Notes: generated from the letters alone by a model not told the origin. A stretch of 46,327 bases of DNA from Mycobacterium colombiense (GCF_003284935.1 NZ_QMEV01000044.1:1-46327), one strand, 5' to 3'; positions 1 to 7,847 are shown, counted from the first letter of the stretch. Program-made: numbers and translations.

Positions 1-2
1 TC

Positions 3-389
3 ATGTACCCGTCCATCGGCACCAACTGCCTGGCGGACGGCACCAGCGCCATCGCCACCGCGCTGTCGGTGGCGGGGCCGGCCAAGATTCCGCTTCCCGG
101 CCCGGGGCCCGGTCAGACCGCCTACGTGTTCACCGCGGTCGGCACGCCCGGACCCGCCGAGGTGCAGAAGTTGCCGCTGAATGTCACCTGGGTGAACCTG
201 ACCACCGGCAAGTCGGGGACGGTCGCACTCAAGCCGCGCCCGGATATCAACCCGGAGGGGCCGACGACGCTGAGCGCGATCGCCGACACCGGCTCGGGCA
301 GCATCATGTCGACGATCTTCGGGCAGGTCACCACCAAGGAAAAGCAGTGCCAGTTCATGCCCACCATCGGCTCGACGGTGGTGCCGTAG
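3..389 (+). CDS. C-terminal part of a secreted conserved mycobacterial protein (Rv1157c-like)
   Basis: The frame is open to the left edge, so this is only the C-terminal ~128 residues. The visible part is rich in Pro, Gly, Ala and Thr with no charged helices or membrane segments, like an exported beta-rich domain. Two cysteines, near visible residues 9 and 116, could form a disulfide outside the cytoplasm. Position and orientation next to an Rv1156-like gene match Rv1157c, an Ala/Pro-rich protein of unknown function; that match is inferred from gene order. A strong hairpin follows the stop. The ATG at base 3 is internal, not the true start. Confidence 0.6.
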   Translation: MYPSIGTNCLADGTSAIATALSVAGPAKIPLPGPGPGQTAYVFTAVGTPGPAEVQKLPLNVTWVNLTTGKSGTVALKPRPDINPEGPTTLSAIADTGSGSIMSTIFGQVTTKEKQCQFMPTIGSTVVP

Positions 390-413
390 CAGACCGCACC
401 GCCTCACCGCCGC

Positions 414-449
414 GAACGCGCGTGTCCCGACCGCGGGGCACGCGCGTTC
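414..449. terminator. Bidirectional hairpin between convergent genes
   Basis: GAACGCGCGTG (414-424) pairs perfectly with CACGCGCGTTC (439-449). The stem continues inward through TCCC/GGGG with one G-U pair, leaving a loop of about 6 nt. There is no T-tract, which is common in mycobacteria. It lies between the stop of the secreted-protein gene and the stop of the DUF1059 gene and can serve both. Confidence 0.7.
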
Positions 450-452
450 TCG

Positions 453-599
453 TCAGTACGCCATGAACAGGATGGCGTCGCGGTCGTACTCGAGGCCAGG
501 ATGATCGCTGGCGAGGTGCGCCTGGGTCAACTCGACCAGTTCGTCCTCGTCCTTGCCGACGATGGCTTCGCCGCACGGACACGTCAGGTGTGTCTTCAC
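453..599 (-). CDS. DUF1059-type small protein, 48 aa
   Basis: Reading from a GTG at 599 gives 48 residues starting (M)KTHLTCPCGE and ending DAILFMAY. The N-terminal C-P-C-G-E and the downstream HLASDHPGLEY are typical of the DUF1059 family, small cytoplasmic proteins of unknown function. The CxC pair could bind a metal. A purine-rich ribosome site (GAAGGGAAGGG) lies just upstream. It sits 28 nt downstream of the HhH-GPD gene on the same strand and may be cotranscribed. The family call is from recognition of the pattern, not a search. Confidence 0.72.
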   Translation of the reverse strand: MKTHLTCPCGEAIVGKDEDELVELTQAHLASDHPGLEYDRDAILFMAY

Positions 600-627
600 G
601 TTGCCGCCCTTCCCTTCTGTTGACCTG

Positions 628-1215
628 CTACTTCGCCGCTTTGGCTGCCGCTTTCATCTGCTTTTTGTACGCGCGCACTTTCCCCATCGACTGGGCATCG
701 ACGATATCGGCGACGGAGATGTGCGCGCCGGCCCGGCCGAAGTCGCCCGCGGCGGCGCGCCAGCCCTTCGGCGTCACGCCGTACTGCTTGCCCAGCAGTG
801 CCAGGAAGATCTTCGCCTTCACGTCCCCGAACCCCGGCAGTCCCTTGATCCGCCGCAGCAGCTCGGTTCCGTCGGGGTCGCCGGCCGTCCACAATCCGGC
901 CGCGTCGCCGTCGTAGCGGTCCACGATGATCTGCGCCAGCGTTTGGATGCGCTTGGCCATCGACCCCGGAAAGCGGTGTATCGCAGGGCTTTGCGAGCAC
1001 AACGCGGCGAACTTGTCCGGGTCGTAGTCCGCAATCTCGGCGGCCGAAAGGTCCGGGAAGGTGCCCATCCGGTCCGCGATCTTCTTCGGTCCGGCGAACG
1101 CCGTCTCGAAGGGCACCTGCTGGTCCAGAACCATCCCGATGAGCAACGCCAACGGACTGTCGTCCAGCAGCTGGTCGGCTTCAGGATCTTGAGCGAGACA
1201 AAGTTTCACCGTCAA
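628..1215 (-). CDS. HhH-GPD superfamily base-excision protein (Rv1156-like)
   Basis: A protein of about 195 aa with an endonuclease III-type helix-hairpin-helix segment (LPGFGDVKAKIFLALL) in its second half. The N-terminal LAQDPEADQLLDDSPLALLIG is typical of the mycobacterial HhH-GPD proteins represented by Rv1156. No Fe-S cysteine cluster is visible, so it is not a classic Nth glycosylase. A role in recognising or repairing damaged bases is known only by family. The frame is open to 1281, but I chose the TTG at 1215 because AAAGGAAG lies just ahead of it and the N-terminus LTVKLCLAQ fits the family. The C-terminus is very rich in Lys and Ala. It is divergent from the SnoaL-like gene. Confidence 0.78.
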   Translation of the reverse strand: MTVKLCLAQDPEADQLLDDSPLALLIGMVLDQQVPFETAFAGPKKIADRMGTFPDLSAAEIADYDPDKFAALCSQSPAIHRFPGSMAKRIQTLAQIIVDRYDGDAAGLWTAGDPDGTELLRRIKGLPGFGDVKAKIFLALLGKQYGVTPKGWRAAAGDFGRAGAHISVADIVDAQSMGKVRAYKKQMKAAAKAAK

Positions 1216-1302
1216 CGATCTTCCTTTCGCGCAGCACCCTGGGACCGGGGACCCATTGGTCGCAAGATTACTCACCAGCAATCACCGCGATATCGTGGCG
1301 TG

Positions 1303-1833
1303 GTGGTGGATGAGGCCAGACTGGCACTGCTGCTCGCCCGCGACGAGCTGCATCAGCTCGTCACCGCCTACTGCCGAGCCGTCGACCGCGCCGACTACGA
1401 CGCCCTTCGCGCCCTGTATCACCCCGACGCCACGGACTCGCACGGCTCGTTTTCTGACGGCGGCGTCGAACAGTTCATCGCGCAACTACAAGCGGCCGAA
1501 CCGTATGTGCTTGTCTCCCAACACAACATCACCACCACGAACTTCGTGGTCGAGGCCGACGCGGCCCGCGGCGAGATCTACTGCCTGGTGTTCCACACCT
1601 TCGCGGGCCCCGAGCGCAACGTCGACGTCATCATCGGCGGGCGGTACCTGGACACCTACGCCAAACACGAGGGCCGCTGGAAGTTTCGTCAACGCACCAT
1701 CGTCGCGGACTGGGCATACCAGAACGACCCGTCCCAAGTGAACTTCGAACACCCCAGCACGCGAGGAAGCCTGCGCGGAAAACCCGGCCAGGCCGACCCC
1801 TCGGTCGGGCTGTTCACCGCGCCCCACTGCTGA
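1303..1833 (+). CDS. SnoaL/NTF2-like nuclear transport factor 2 family protein
   Basis: About 176 aa with the alpha+beta cone pattern of SnoaL-like polyketide cyclase/dehydratase proteins. An N-terminal helix containing YCRAVDRADYDALRALYHPDA is followed by H-G-S-F and the strand-rich FAGPERNVDVIIGGRYLDTY and GRWKFRQRTIVADW. The Asp, His and Tyr residues lining the cone are typical of enzymes acting on small hydrophobic substrates, but the substrate cannot be read. Three GTG codons (1300, 1303, 1306) are possible starts. I prefer 1303 because TATCGT (1291-1296) is a -10 box exactly 6 nt upstream, giving a leaderless mRNA, and no ribosome site is visible. Confidence 0.75.
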   Translation: MVDEARLALLLARDELHQLVTAYCRAVDRADYDALRALYHPDATDSHGSFSDGGVEQFIAQLQAAEPYVLVSQHNITTTNFVVEADAARGEIYCLVFHTFAGPERNVDVIIGGRYLDTYAKHEGRWKFRQRTIVADWAYQNDPSQVNFEHPSTRGSLRGKPGQADPSVGLFTAPHC

Positions 1834-1846
1834 AGCCCGTCAACGG

Positions 1847-1871
1847 GATCCGGCCACCGCGGCCGGGGATC
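1847..1871. terminator. GC-rich hairpin between convergent genes
   Basis: CCGGCC (1850-1855) pairs with GGCCGG (1861-1866) around a 5-nt loop, with flanking GATC/GATC pairing across a 2-nt bulge. It lies between the SnoaL-like and DUF5302 stops. Confidence 0.5.
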
Positions 1872-1872
1872 G

Positions 1873-2094
1873 TCAGCCGCTCTTGCGGCGAAATTCCCGG
1901 CGGTTCCCCACCGCGCCGTGCGCCCGCGATTGCTTGCCGGCGCCGTCCTTGTGATCGGACCCGCTCGACGATTTGGCCATCTTGCGGTCCAGGGCTTCAC
2001 GGAATTTGCGCTTGGTGTCGTCGTCCGACGCGGGCGATCCAGCAGCCCCCGACTCCGAGGACGTTGAACCTTGCGGAGCATTCGATGCAGCCAT
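1873..2094 (-). CDS. DUF5302 small hydrophilic protein
   Basis: A 73-aa highly charged protein. A Ser/Gly/Ala/Asp-rich N-terminus is followed by the conserved actinobacterial core DDDTKRKFREALDRK, then SDHKDGAGKQSRAHG, and an Arg-rich end. This pattern is recognisable as DUF5302, of unknown function. It is predicted to be largely disordered, soluble and possibly nucleic-acid or ribosome associated (inference from charge). The ATG at 2094 is the only good start. Its neighbours are an Rv1155-like gene upstream on the same strand (49 nt gap) and the convergent SnoaL-like gene. Confidence 0.75.
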   Translation of the reverse strand: MAASNAPQGSTSSESGAAGSPASDDDTKRKFREALDRKMAKSSSGSDHKDGAGKQSRAHGAVGNRREFRRKSG

Positions 2095-2143
2095 AGGGGG
2101 CAGCCTAGCCGGGGTTTGGCGAAACGGTTCGGTAGCGGCGCGG

Positions 2144-2587
2144 TTACCGCATGCCCGGCGGCATGCCGTAGACGTGCGAGATCGGCAGCGTCAGCAGCAC
2201 CCGCCGGTCGGTGACCATGGCTTGGCGGTATTCGTCCCAGTCCGGGTGCTCACCGGCGATGTTGCGATACAACGCGATCAGCGCCTCCACGGTGTCGTCG
2301 TCGGGCGCGGCCGCCGGCGGCGTCAGCTCGGCGGTGCCCTCGGCGACGGCATACGACCAGCCGTCGTCGGCGTCGACCAGGATCGAGGCCCGCGGGTCCC
2401 GACGCAGGTTGCGGGTCTTGGCGCGCGGCTCGGTGATCGACACCTGGATCGCCACGGCGCGCGGGTCGAAGTGATAGCTCACGTTCGACAGCTGCGGCCG
2501 CCCGTCGCGCTTGATGGTGGCCAGCACCCCGAGGGAATGTCCACTGATCAAGGCCAGCAATTTGTCGTCGAAGACTTGGCGTCCCAT
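2144..2587 (-). CDS. PPOX-class F420/flavin-binding protein (Rv1155-like)
   Basis: 147 aa, the same length as Rv1155. It shows the split-barrel pyridoxamine-phosphate-oxidase-like fold: LATIKRDGRPQLSNVSYHFD at the N-terminus, then AKTRNLRRDPRASILVDADDG and the C-terminal LPISHVYGMPPGMR. Rv1155 proteins bind the deazaflavin F420 and belong to the F420H2-dependent reductase group; the physiological substrate is not settled. It is cytoplasmic. The ATG at 2587 matches the family N-terminus. It is divergent from the DUF1697 gene with only 74 nt between them. Confidence 0.88.
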   Translation of the reverse strand: MGRQVFDDKLLALISGHSLGVLATIKRDGRPQLSNVSYHFDPRAVAIQVSITEPRAKTRNLRRDPRASILVDADDGWSYAVAEGTAELTPPAAAPDDDTVEALIALYRNIAGEHPDWDEYRQAMVTDRRVLLTLPISHVYGMPPGMR

Positions 2588-2661
2588 GACGAAAGCCTAC
2601 GTCGCACCCGGCCGGGCGGCCCGGGATAGTCGTTGCGCGGCCGACCTGGTGGAATCGGGGC

Positions 2662-3183
2662 ATGACCAAATACACGGCGTTCCTGCGTGGCGTCAACGTC
2701 GGGGGCGTCAACCTCAAGATGGCCGACGTGGCGGCCGCGCTGACCGACGCCGGGTTCACTGGGGTCCGGACCATCCTGGCCACCGGCAACGTGCTGCTGG
2801 AGTCGGCCGCCGGCGTGGCGTCGGTGCGCAAGAAGGCCGAAGCCGCGCTGCGCGACCGGTTCGGTTACGACGCGTGGGTGCTGGCCTACGACCTCGACAC
2901 GGTGCGCGCCGTGGTCGACGCCTATCCGTTCGAGCGCGAGGTCGACGGCTATCAGTCCTACGTCACGTTCGTCGCCGACAAGGCCGTGCTCGACGAGCTC
3001 GCCGCGCTGGGCGAGGAGGCCGGCCCGGACGAGAAGATCCGCCGCGGTGACGGCGTGATCTATTGGCAGGTGCCCAAGGGCGCCACGCTGGACAGCAGCA
3101 TCGGCAAGACGATGGGTAAGCCGCGCTACAAGTCGTCGACCACGACGCGCAACCTGCGCACGCTGGACAAGGTATTGCGCTGA
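2662..3183 (+). CDS. DUF1697 family protein
   Basis: 173 aa starting MTKYTAFLRGVNVGG, the hallmark N-terminus of DUF1697 (YTAFLRGINVGG-type), followed by the typical FTGVRTILATGNVLLES block and a C-terminal motif KTTRNLRT-like (STTTRNLRTLDKVLR). The fold is two ferredoxin-like repeats; no enzymatic role is established. Widespread in actinobacteria as a single cytoplasmic domain. The ATG at 2662 is the family start. It converges on the GntR gene downstream; the 58-nt spacer shows no convincing terminator. Confidence 0.85.
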   Translation: MTKYTAFLRGVNVGGVNLKMADVAAALTDAGFTGVRTILATGNVLLESAAGVASVRKKAEAALRDRFGYDAWVLAYDLDTVRAVVDAYPFEREVDGYQSYVTFVADKAVLDELAALGEEAGPDEKIRRGDGVIYWQVPKGATLDSSIGKTMGKPRYKSSTTTRNLRTLDKVLR

Positions 3184-3241
3184 CACACCGACGAGTAAAC
3201 AGCCCGAGCGCCAAGGGTTTTCGATGCCGACCGCGCCGGCT

Positions 3242-3625
3242 TCACTCGTCGGGCACCGCTTCGATGTAGCGCACCGCGTCGGCCTTGTCCAACCCGAGTC
3301 CGCGCGCAACGCGGACGTACTCGCGGGCCGCGGCGGCCATCGCGGCGTCGGTCGGGTCATAGCGCGCGATGAAAGTGCCGAAGCGGCCCCGGGTTTCGAT
3401 GATGGCGGAGGTTTCCAGCTCGCGGTAGGCGCGCGCCACCGTGTTGACGGCGACGCCGAGCTGGCCGGCCAGGTCGCGCACGGTGGGCAGGCGGGTGCCC
3501 GGCGGCAAGGCGCCCTCGCGAACCCCCTCGATGACCTGCGTCCTGAGCTGGTCGAACAACGGCTTTCCCGCCTTCATGTCGACCTTCAACCAGTCACCGA
3601 GCTCCACCCGTCCAGTATCACCCAC
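3242..3625 (-). CDS. GntR-family transcriptional regulator, short YtrA-like type (Rv1152-like)
   Basis: 127 aa with a winged-helix DNA-binding domain. KPLFDQLRTQVIEGVREGALPPGTRLPTVRDLA is the GntR signature, followed by the recognition helix LGVAVNTVARAYRELE and the wing ETRGRFGTF. After that only a short C-terminal helical tail of about 40 residues remains, as in the YtrA subfamily rather than FadR or HutC types with full effector domains. Gene order matches Rv1152. The start is taken at GTG 3625; another GTG at 3607 is possible. It is divergent from the sirtuin gene with 19 nt between starts, so the two promoters must overlap the opposite coding sequences, suggesting it could regulate the sirtuin or itself. 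Confidence 0.85.
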   Translation of the reverse strand: MGDTGRVELGDWLKVDMKAGKPLFDQLRTQVIEGVREGALPPGTRLPTVRDLAGQLGVAVNTVARAYRELETSAIIETRGRFGTFIARYDPTDAAMAAAAREYVRVARGLGLDKADAVRYIEAVPDE

Positions 3626-3632
3626 CCCCGGC

Positions 3633-3638
3633 TATCTT
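3633..3638 (+). promoter_or_regulatory. -10 box for a leaderless sirtuin transcript
   Basis: TATCTT fits the mycobacterial TANNNT consensus and ends exactly 6 nt before the sirtuin ATG (3645). Transcription would therefore begin at or next to the A of the start codon. No ribosome site precedes this ATG, in agreement. Confidence 0.55.
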
Positions 3639-3644
3639 GGTGGG

Positions 3645-4358
3645 ATGCGAGTAGCGGTGCTCAGCGGCGCGGGTATTTCCGCGGAGAGCGGCGTGCCGAC
3701 CTTCCGCGATGACAAGAACGGATTGTGGGCCCGTTTCGACCCGTACGAGCTGTCCAGCACGCAGGGGTGGCGCGACAACCCGCAGCGCGTCTGGGGCTGG
3801 TATCTGTGGCGCCACTATCTGGTCGCCGATGTCCAACCGAACGCGGGTCATCGCGCGATCGCCGCCTGGCAAGACGAGGCCCAGGTCAGCGTCATCACCC
3901 AGAACGTGGACGACCTGCACGAGCGCGCGGGCAGCCGGTCGGTGCACCACCTACACGGCAGCCTGTTCGAATTCCGTTGCGCGCGTTGCGCTGTGGCCTA
4001 TTCCGGGGCGCTGCCCGCGATGGCCGAGCCGGCGCTGGAGGTGGACCCGCCGGTATGCCACTGCGGCGGGTTGATCAGACCGGACATCGTGTGGTTCGGC
4101 GAACAGCTGCCCGACGAGCCGTGGCGGCGCGCGGTGGAGGCGACCGAGGCCGCCGACGTCATGGTGGTGGTCGGCACCTCGGCGATCGTCTATCCGGCGG
4201 CCGGGCTGGCCGAGTTGGCGCTGTCCCGCGGCACCGCCGTCATCGAGGTCAACCCCGAGGTCACCCCGCTGTCGAGCAGCGTGACGATCAGCATGCGCGA
4301 GACGGCCAGCCAGGCGCTGCCGGGGTTGTTGCAGCGGCTACCGGCCCTGCTGAGCTGA
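3645..4358 (+). CDS. cobB: NAD-dependent protein deacylase, sirtuin (Rv1151c-like, SIRT5-type)
   Basis: 237 aa, the length of Rv1151c. NAD-binding GAGIS (8-12), TQNVD (85-89) and the catalytic His104 in HLHGS are present. Four zinc ligands are visible at C112, C115, C138 and C140. Y53 and R56 in YLWR form the Tyr-x-x-Arg pair that in class III sirtuins such as SIRT5 and E. coli CobB binds the acidic group of succinyl- or malonyl-lysine. Both deacetylase and desuccinylase activity on cytosolic enzymes such as acetyl-CoA synthetase are therefore expected. It is leaderless from the -10 box at 3633 and divergent from the GntR regulator. Confidence 0.93.
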   Translation: MRVAVLSGAGISAESGVPTFRDDKNGLWARFDPYELSSTQGWRDNPQRVWGWYLWRHYLVADVQPNAGHRAIAAWQDEAQVSVITQNVDDLHERAGSRSVHHLHGSLFEFRCARCAVAYSGALPAMAEPALEVDPPVCHCGGLIRPDIVWFGEQLPDEPWRRAVEATEAADVMVVVGTSAIVYPAAGLAELALSRGTAVIEVNPEVTPLSSSVTISMRETASQALPGLLQRLPALLS

Positions 4359-4373
4359 TCGGGCCGTCCGGTC

Positions 4374-5003
4374 TCAGGGCCGGCGCGCGCGGCCGAGCAG
4401 CAACTCCGAGACCGGCATCGGCGCCCAGGCCGGCAACGTGAACTCCCGCCGCGACGTGTCGACTTCGAAGCCCGCCGCGACGATCGAGCGCTCGGTGTCC
4501 CGGTGCGTGTGGCAGTTGCCGAACAGCCGCGGCCACACCGTCGCATCGACCAGACGCTGAAAGCGGCCCCGCGCGCCGGCACTGGCGACGTGCTCGAGAT
4601 ACCGCAGCTCCCCGCCCGGCCGCAGCAACGAAAACAGCCGCCGCAGAACACTTTCGGGGTCGCGTACCGAGCACAGCACCAGCGAACACACCACCGCGTC
4701 GAACGGCTCGGTGCCGCTGAACGTTTCGGCCGTCTCGCCGGTGACGATCACCCGCACGGGCACCGCCTGCGCCGCCGCGCGGGCCTGCGCCGCCAGCCGC
4801 GGTTCGGGTTCCATCGCGATCACCTCGTCGACGGAGTCCGGGTAGTGCGGAAAGTTCGTGCCGATTCCCGCGCCGACTTCCAGCACCCGGCCGGACAGGC
4901 CGGCCAGGTTCTCCCGGCGCATCGCCCGGATCGACTCGGCTTCATGGGTGGCGACGACCGGCCAGACCCGCGCGAAGAAGGGGTTGTCGACCACCATTGT
5001 CAT
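4374..5003 (-). CDS. Class I SAM-dependent methyltransferase (Rv1147-like)
   Basis: About 209 aa with a Rossmann methyltransferase core. Motif I is VLEVGAGIGTNFPHYP, an acidic strand end follows at VIAMEPEP, then motif IV FDAVVCSLVLCSV and RPGGELRYLEHV. This arrangement resembles UbiE/phospholipid N-methyltransferase-like enzymes; gene order matches Rv1147. The acceptor is unknown. The frame is open to a GTG at 5015, but GGAAGG lies 11 nt before the ATG at 5003, so I chose that start; the ATG at 4997 is also possible. It lies 65 nt downstream of mmpL13 on the same strand and may be cotranscribed with it. Confidence 0.82.
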   Translation of the reverse strand: MTMVVDNPFFARVWPVVATHEAESIRAMRRENLAGLSGRVLEVGAGIGTNFPHYPDSVDEVIAMEPEPRLAAQARAAAQAVPVRVIVTGETAETFSGTEPFDAVVCSLVLCSVRDPESVLRRLFSLLRPGGELRYLEHVASAGARGRFQRLVDATVWPRLFGNCHTHRDTERSIVAAGFEVDTSRREFTLPAWAPMPVSELLLGRARRP

Positions 5004-5068
5004 ACCGTTGCGCACCTTCCGACTCGCTTGTGCCCCACACTAAGTTGCCGACGACCCGCCGGTCGGCC

Positions 5069-7405
5069 TTAACCGATATTGGGTACCGGCTCGGCGACCA
5101 CCGGCGCGGGGAGCTCGACGGGGTCAGCGACCGGCGCGAGGTGATCCACGGTTTCGTCGGCCGCTCCCTCGCTGATCCCGAACCGGTCGTGCAGCCACGC
5201 CAGCGGCCTGGGCGCCCACCAATTCCACCGGCCCATCACGTGCATGAAGGCCGGCACGACCACCATCCGCACTAGGGTGGCATCGGCGAACACGGCGAGC
5301 GTCAGGCCGAGGCCGAACATCCGCATGAACGAGACGTGGGCCGCGATCAGCGCGGCGAAGGACATCGACATCACCAGGGCGGCCGCGGTGATCACCCGGC
5401 CGGTGCGGGCGACGCCGAGCGCCACGCTCTCGTCATTGGCGGCGTGGGCCTGTTTCGCGGTCGGTTTCGCCGGCCGGGCGGCGCCGGACGCCAGCCAGTA
5501 CTCGCGGATCCGGGAGAGCAAAAAGACCTCGTAGTCCATGGACAGCCCGAAGGCGATGCAGAACAGCAGCACCGGCATGTTGGCCACCAGCGTCCCGCTG
5601 GGCGTGGTTCCGAGCGCACCGAGATGGCCGTCCTGGAAGATCCACACCAGGGCGCCGAAGGCCGCCGTCAGCGACAGGAAGTTGCAGGCCAGCGCCTTGG
5701 CCGGCAGCAGCACGCTGCCGGTGAGCAGGAACAGCAACACGAAGGTGATCGCCGCCATCAACCCCAGGACCAGCGGCAGCCGGTCGGTCACGGCGTCGAC
5801 GCTGTCGCGGTTGACCTGTGCCACCCCGCCCATCTCTACGGACCGGCCCGCGGGGCCGGGCACCGCGTGCAGCCGCCTGAGCTGGGCGTCGTTCGCCGTC
5901 GAAAACAGCGGCGCGGTGCTGCTGACGGTCAGAAAGGCGCTGCCGCCGGCCAGCCCGGTGGGCCCGGCGGGCGGTCCCACCCGGTTGCCGGCCGCGAAGG
6001 TGCCGGCGGGGGCGGACACCGACGACACGTCGGCGACCCGGGACAGCGCGGCGGCGTAGGAGTCGAAGTCCGTGGGATTCAGGCCGGCGGCGTCGGGGAT
6101 GACGACGGGCACCGACGTCGCCGAGTCGTGCGCGAAATCGTTGCGTAGCCGATCACCGACCTGATGCGCCGACGCCGACCGCGGCAGCACCCGGTCGTCG
6201 GGGAAACCCCACGTCACACGCAGGAACGGATACCCGAGCAGCAACAGCAGGGCGACGACGGTCAGCCCGATCGGGGCCCAGCGGCGCATCACGAACTTGG
6301 TGGACCGGTACCAGAAGAGTTGCTCGACGGGCTTGTGCATCGGTTCGGGACGCCGCAGCATTCGCCGCATGAACCGGCGCACGTCGAACGCGTCCAGCCT
6401 CGGCCCCAACAGGACGATCGCGGCCGGGGTGATCACGATCGAGGCGGCCGCGACGAAGGCAACGGTGGCCACGCCGGCGTAGGCGAACGACTTGAGGAAG
6501 TACATCGGGAACGCCACCGTCGCCGACATCGACAACGCCACGGTGACCGCGGAGAACAGCACTGTGCGGCCGGAGGTGGCCATGGTCCGGATGAGCGCTT
6601 CTTCCCGGTCGTGGCCCTCGGCCAATTCGTCGCGGTAACGGCTGACGATCAGCAGGGTGTAGTCGATGGCCAGGGCCAGGCCTAGGGCGGTGCTCAGGTT
6701 GAGGGCGAAGATCGAGACTTCGGTGGTGAAGGTGATGAGGCGCAGCACCGACATCGAACCGACCACGGCCAGCGCGCCCAGCGCCATCGGCAACGCCGCG
6801 GCCAGCAGCCCTCCGAACACCCAGATCAGCACCAGGAAGCTCAGCGGGAGCGCGATCATCTCCATCACCAGCAGGTCGGCCTGGTTCTGCGTGTTGATCT
6901 GCGCGTACTGCATCGCCGCGCCGCCGGCGCGGACGGTGACGCCGTCGCGGTCGTGGATGTACTGGTCGGCCAACGTCTGGGCGTTGCTCTGCGCGTAGTT
7001 CTCGCCGCCTTTGAGGTTGACCACGACGAGTCCGGATTTGCCGTCGCGGCTGACCAGGTCGGCCGCGGCCTGGGGCGGGACGGTCCACGGCGACGAGACG
7101 TTGTAGACCAGCGGGGACCGCCGCAGCTGGTCGACGAGGTCGGTACCCACCTTGCGCGTCTGTGCGCTGTCGCTGCCGTCGGGGGCGGTCACCAGAATCA
7201 GCACCTGCTGGCCGCTCTGGCCGAACTTGTCGCTCAACACGCCGATGGCGTGGGCCGACTCCGAGTCCGGGTCTTGGAAACCACCCGGCGACAAGCTCTT
7301 GGCGACCGGGACGCCGAAGATCGCGGCGGCGATGAACACCAGGACGCCGGTCGCGAGGATGCGGCGGGGCGCCCTGATGGCGACTCGGGCGATTTTTTGC
7401 AGCAT
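5069..7405 (-). CDS. mmpL13: MMPL/RND-family lipid transporter, intact MmpL13
   Basis: 778 aa from the ATG at 7405, preceded by GGAAGGGC. The upstream extension to 7486 has no ribosome site. The layout is typical MMPL: one N-terminal transmembrane helix (LATGVLVFIAAAIFG), a periplasmic loop, five clustered helices, a second periplasmic loop after LRVTWGFPDDR, then five more helices and a short tail. Inner-membrane export of a lipid driven by the proton gradient is the family role; the cargo is not known. In M. tuberculosis the locus is two genes, Rv1145 and Rv1146 (mmpL13a and mmpL13b). Here it is one uninterrupted frame, so this is the ancestral form. No MmpS partner is adjacent. Confidence 0.9.
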   Translation of the reverse strand: MLQKIARVAIRAPRRILATGVLVFIAAAIFGVPVAKSLSPGGFQDPDSESAHAIGVLSDKFGQSGQQVLILVTAPDGSDSAQTRKVGTDLVDQLRRSPLVYNVSSPWTVPPQAAADLVSRDGKSGLVVVNLKGGENYAQSNAQTLADQYIHDRDGVTVRAGGAAMQYAQINTQNQADLLVMEMIALPLSFLVLIWVFGGLLAAALPMALGALAVVGSMSVLRLITFTTEVSIFALNLSTALGLALAIDYTLLIVSRYRDELAEGHDREEALIRTMATSGRTVLFSAVTVALSMSATVAFPMYFLKSFAYAGVATVAFVAAASIVITPAAIVLLGPRLDAFDVRRFMRRMLRRPEPMHKPVEQLFWYRSTKFVMRRWAPIGLTVVALLLLLGYPFLRVTWGFPDDRVLPRSASAHQVGDRLRNDFAHDSATSVPVVIPDAAGLNPTDFDSYAAALSRVADVSSVSAPAGTFAAGNRVGPPAGPTGLAGGSAFLTVSSTAPLFSTANDAQLRRLHAVPGPAGRSVEMGGVAQVNRDSVDAVTDRLPLVLGLMAAITFVLLFLLTGSVLLPAKALACNFLSLTAAFGALVWIFQDGHLGALGTTPSGTLVANMPVLLFCIAFGLSMDYEVFLLSRIREYWLASGAARPAKPTAKQAHAANDESVALGVARTGRVITAAALVMSMSFAALIAAHVSFMRMFGLGLTLAVFADATLVRMVVVPAFMHVMGRWNWWAPRPLAWLHDRFGISEGAADETVDHLAPVADPVELPAPVVAEPVPNIG

Positions 7406-7692
7406 TGTTGAGCCCTTCCGCTGCCGGTGCCCCGTTGCGCTGGCCGCTGGCGTGTCCGCGTCAACGTAACAAACGCTAGTTTCCACGCGTCGAACAGTGT
7501 TCTCTCTAAAGACGGAATCGGCCGCCCCAACCGTTCAACGCCGCGTTTTAAACCGCTCCGACAATAAGAGTCCGGCCAGAAAAATGTGTCGCAACTAAGC
7601 AGCTCACGGGCCAAATCGGGGCGCGGCCGCCGGTCAACCTACCCGCGGGTAAATTGCCAAGGTTTTCCGAATCGTGACTCAAAGATTCCTTA
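7406..7692. promoter_or_regulatory. Upstream region of mmpL13 with an 11-bp palindrome
   Basis: This 287-nt stretch carries no gene I can support. GAACA-G-TGTTC at 7492-7502 is a perfect palindrome about 90 nt upstream of the mmpL13 ATG and is a candidate repressor site. The half site TGTTC also occurs in the operators of the 22-37 kb cluster, but the rest differs. No clear -35/-10 pair was found. Confidence 0.3.
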
Positions 7693-7839
7693 ATGGTGGC
7701 CCATACGCTCAGTGTCATGTGGATCGACGACACAAGTGCCGACGTCATCAAAGTTGACTTCGAAGCCCTCTACCACGGCGACGTCCTGGTCGAAGGCGAG
7801 ACCTCGGAGCAGTTCGACGAACTGCAAGCCGCGAGCTGA
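7693..7839 (+). CDS. Small hypothetical protein, 40-48 aa
   Basis: An ATG at 7693 opens a 48-aa frame. An in-frame ATG at 7717 (40 aa, starting MWIDDTSADV) is favoured by a TACGCT -10 box 7 nt upstream, a leaderless layout. The product is acidic, with alternating hydrophobic and acidic residues (VIKVDFEALYHGDVLVEGE), compatible with a small beta-hairpin plus helix. I do not recognise a family. It stands alone between mmpL13 and an SDR gene, is followed 8 nt later by a 20-codon ORF and then by a perfect hairpin, so the unit looks like a real short transcript. It contains no Cys and no RiPP enzyme is nearby. Confidence 0.5.
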   Translation: MVAHTLSVMWIDDTSADVIKVDFEALYHGDVLVEGETSEQFDELQAAS

Positions 7840-7847
7840 GGCAGACC

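Noticed and set aside
553..1833. 426-aa forward frame covering the HhH-GPD gene
   Set aside because: Only the part after about 1303 has a recognisable domain; the rest is antisense to the HhH-GPD gene and rich in Arg/Pro/Ala as expected for a shadow.
5336..6148. 270-aa forward frame inside mmpL13
   Set aside because: Gln/Arg/Gly/His-rich low-complexity product typical of the antisense frame of a GC-rich gene.
7492..7502. SOS box or additional cluster operator upstream of mmpL13
   Set aside because: The spacing does not fit TCGAACN4GTTCGA and it lacks the ACCAAATAT half of the cluster motif.
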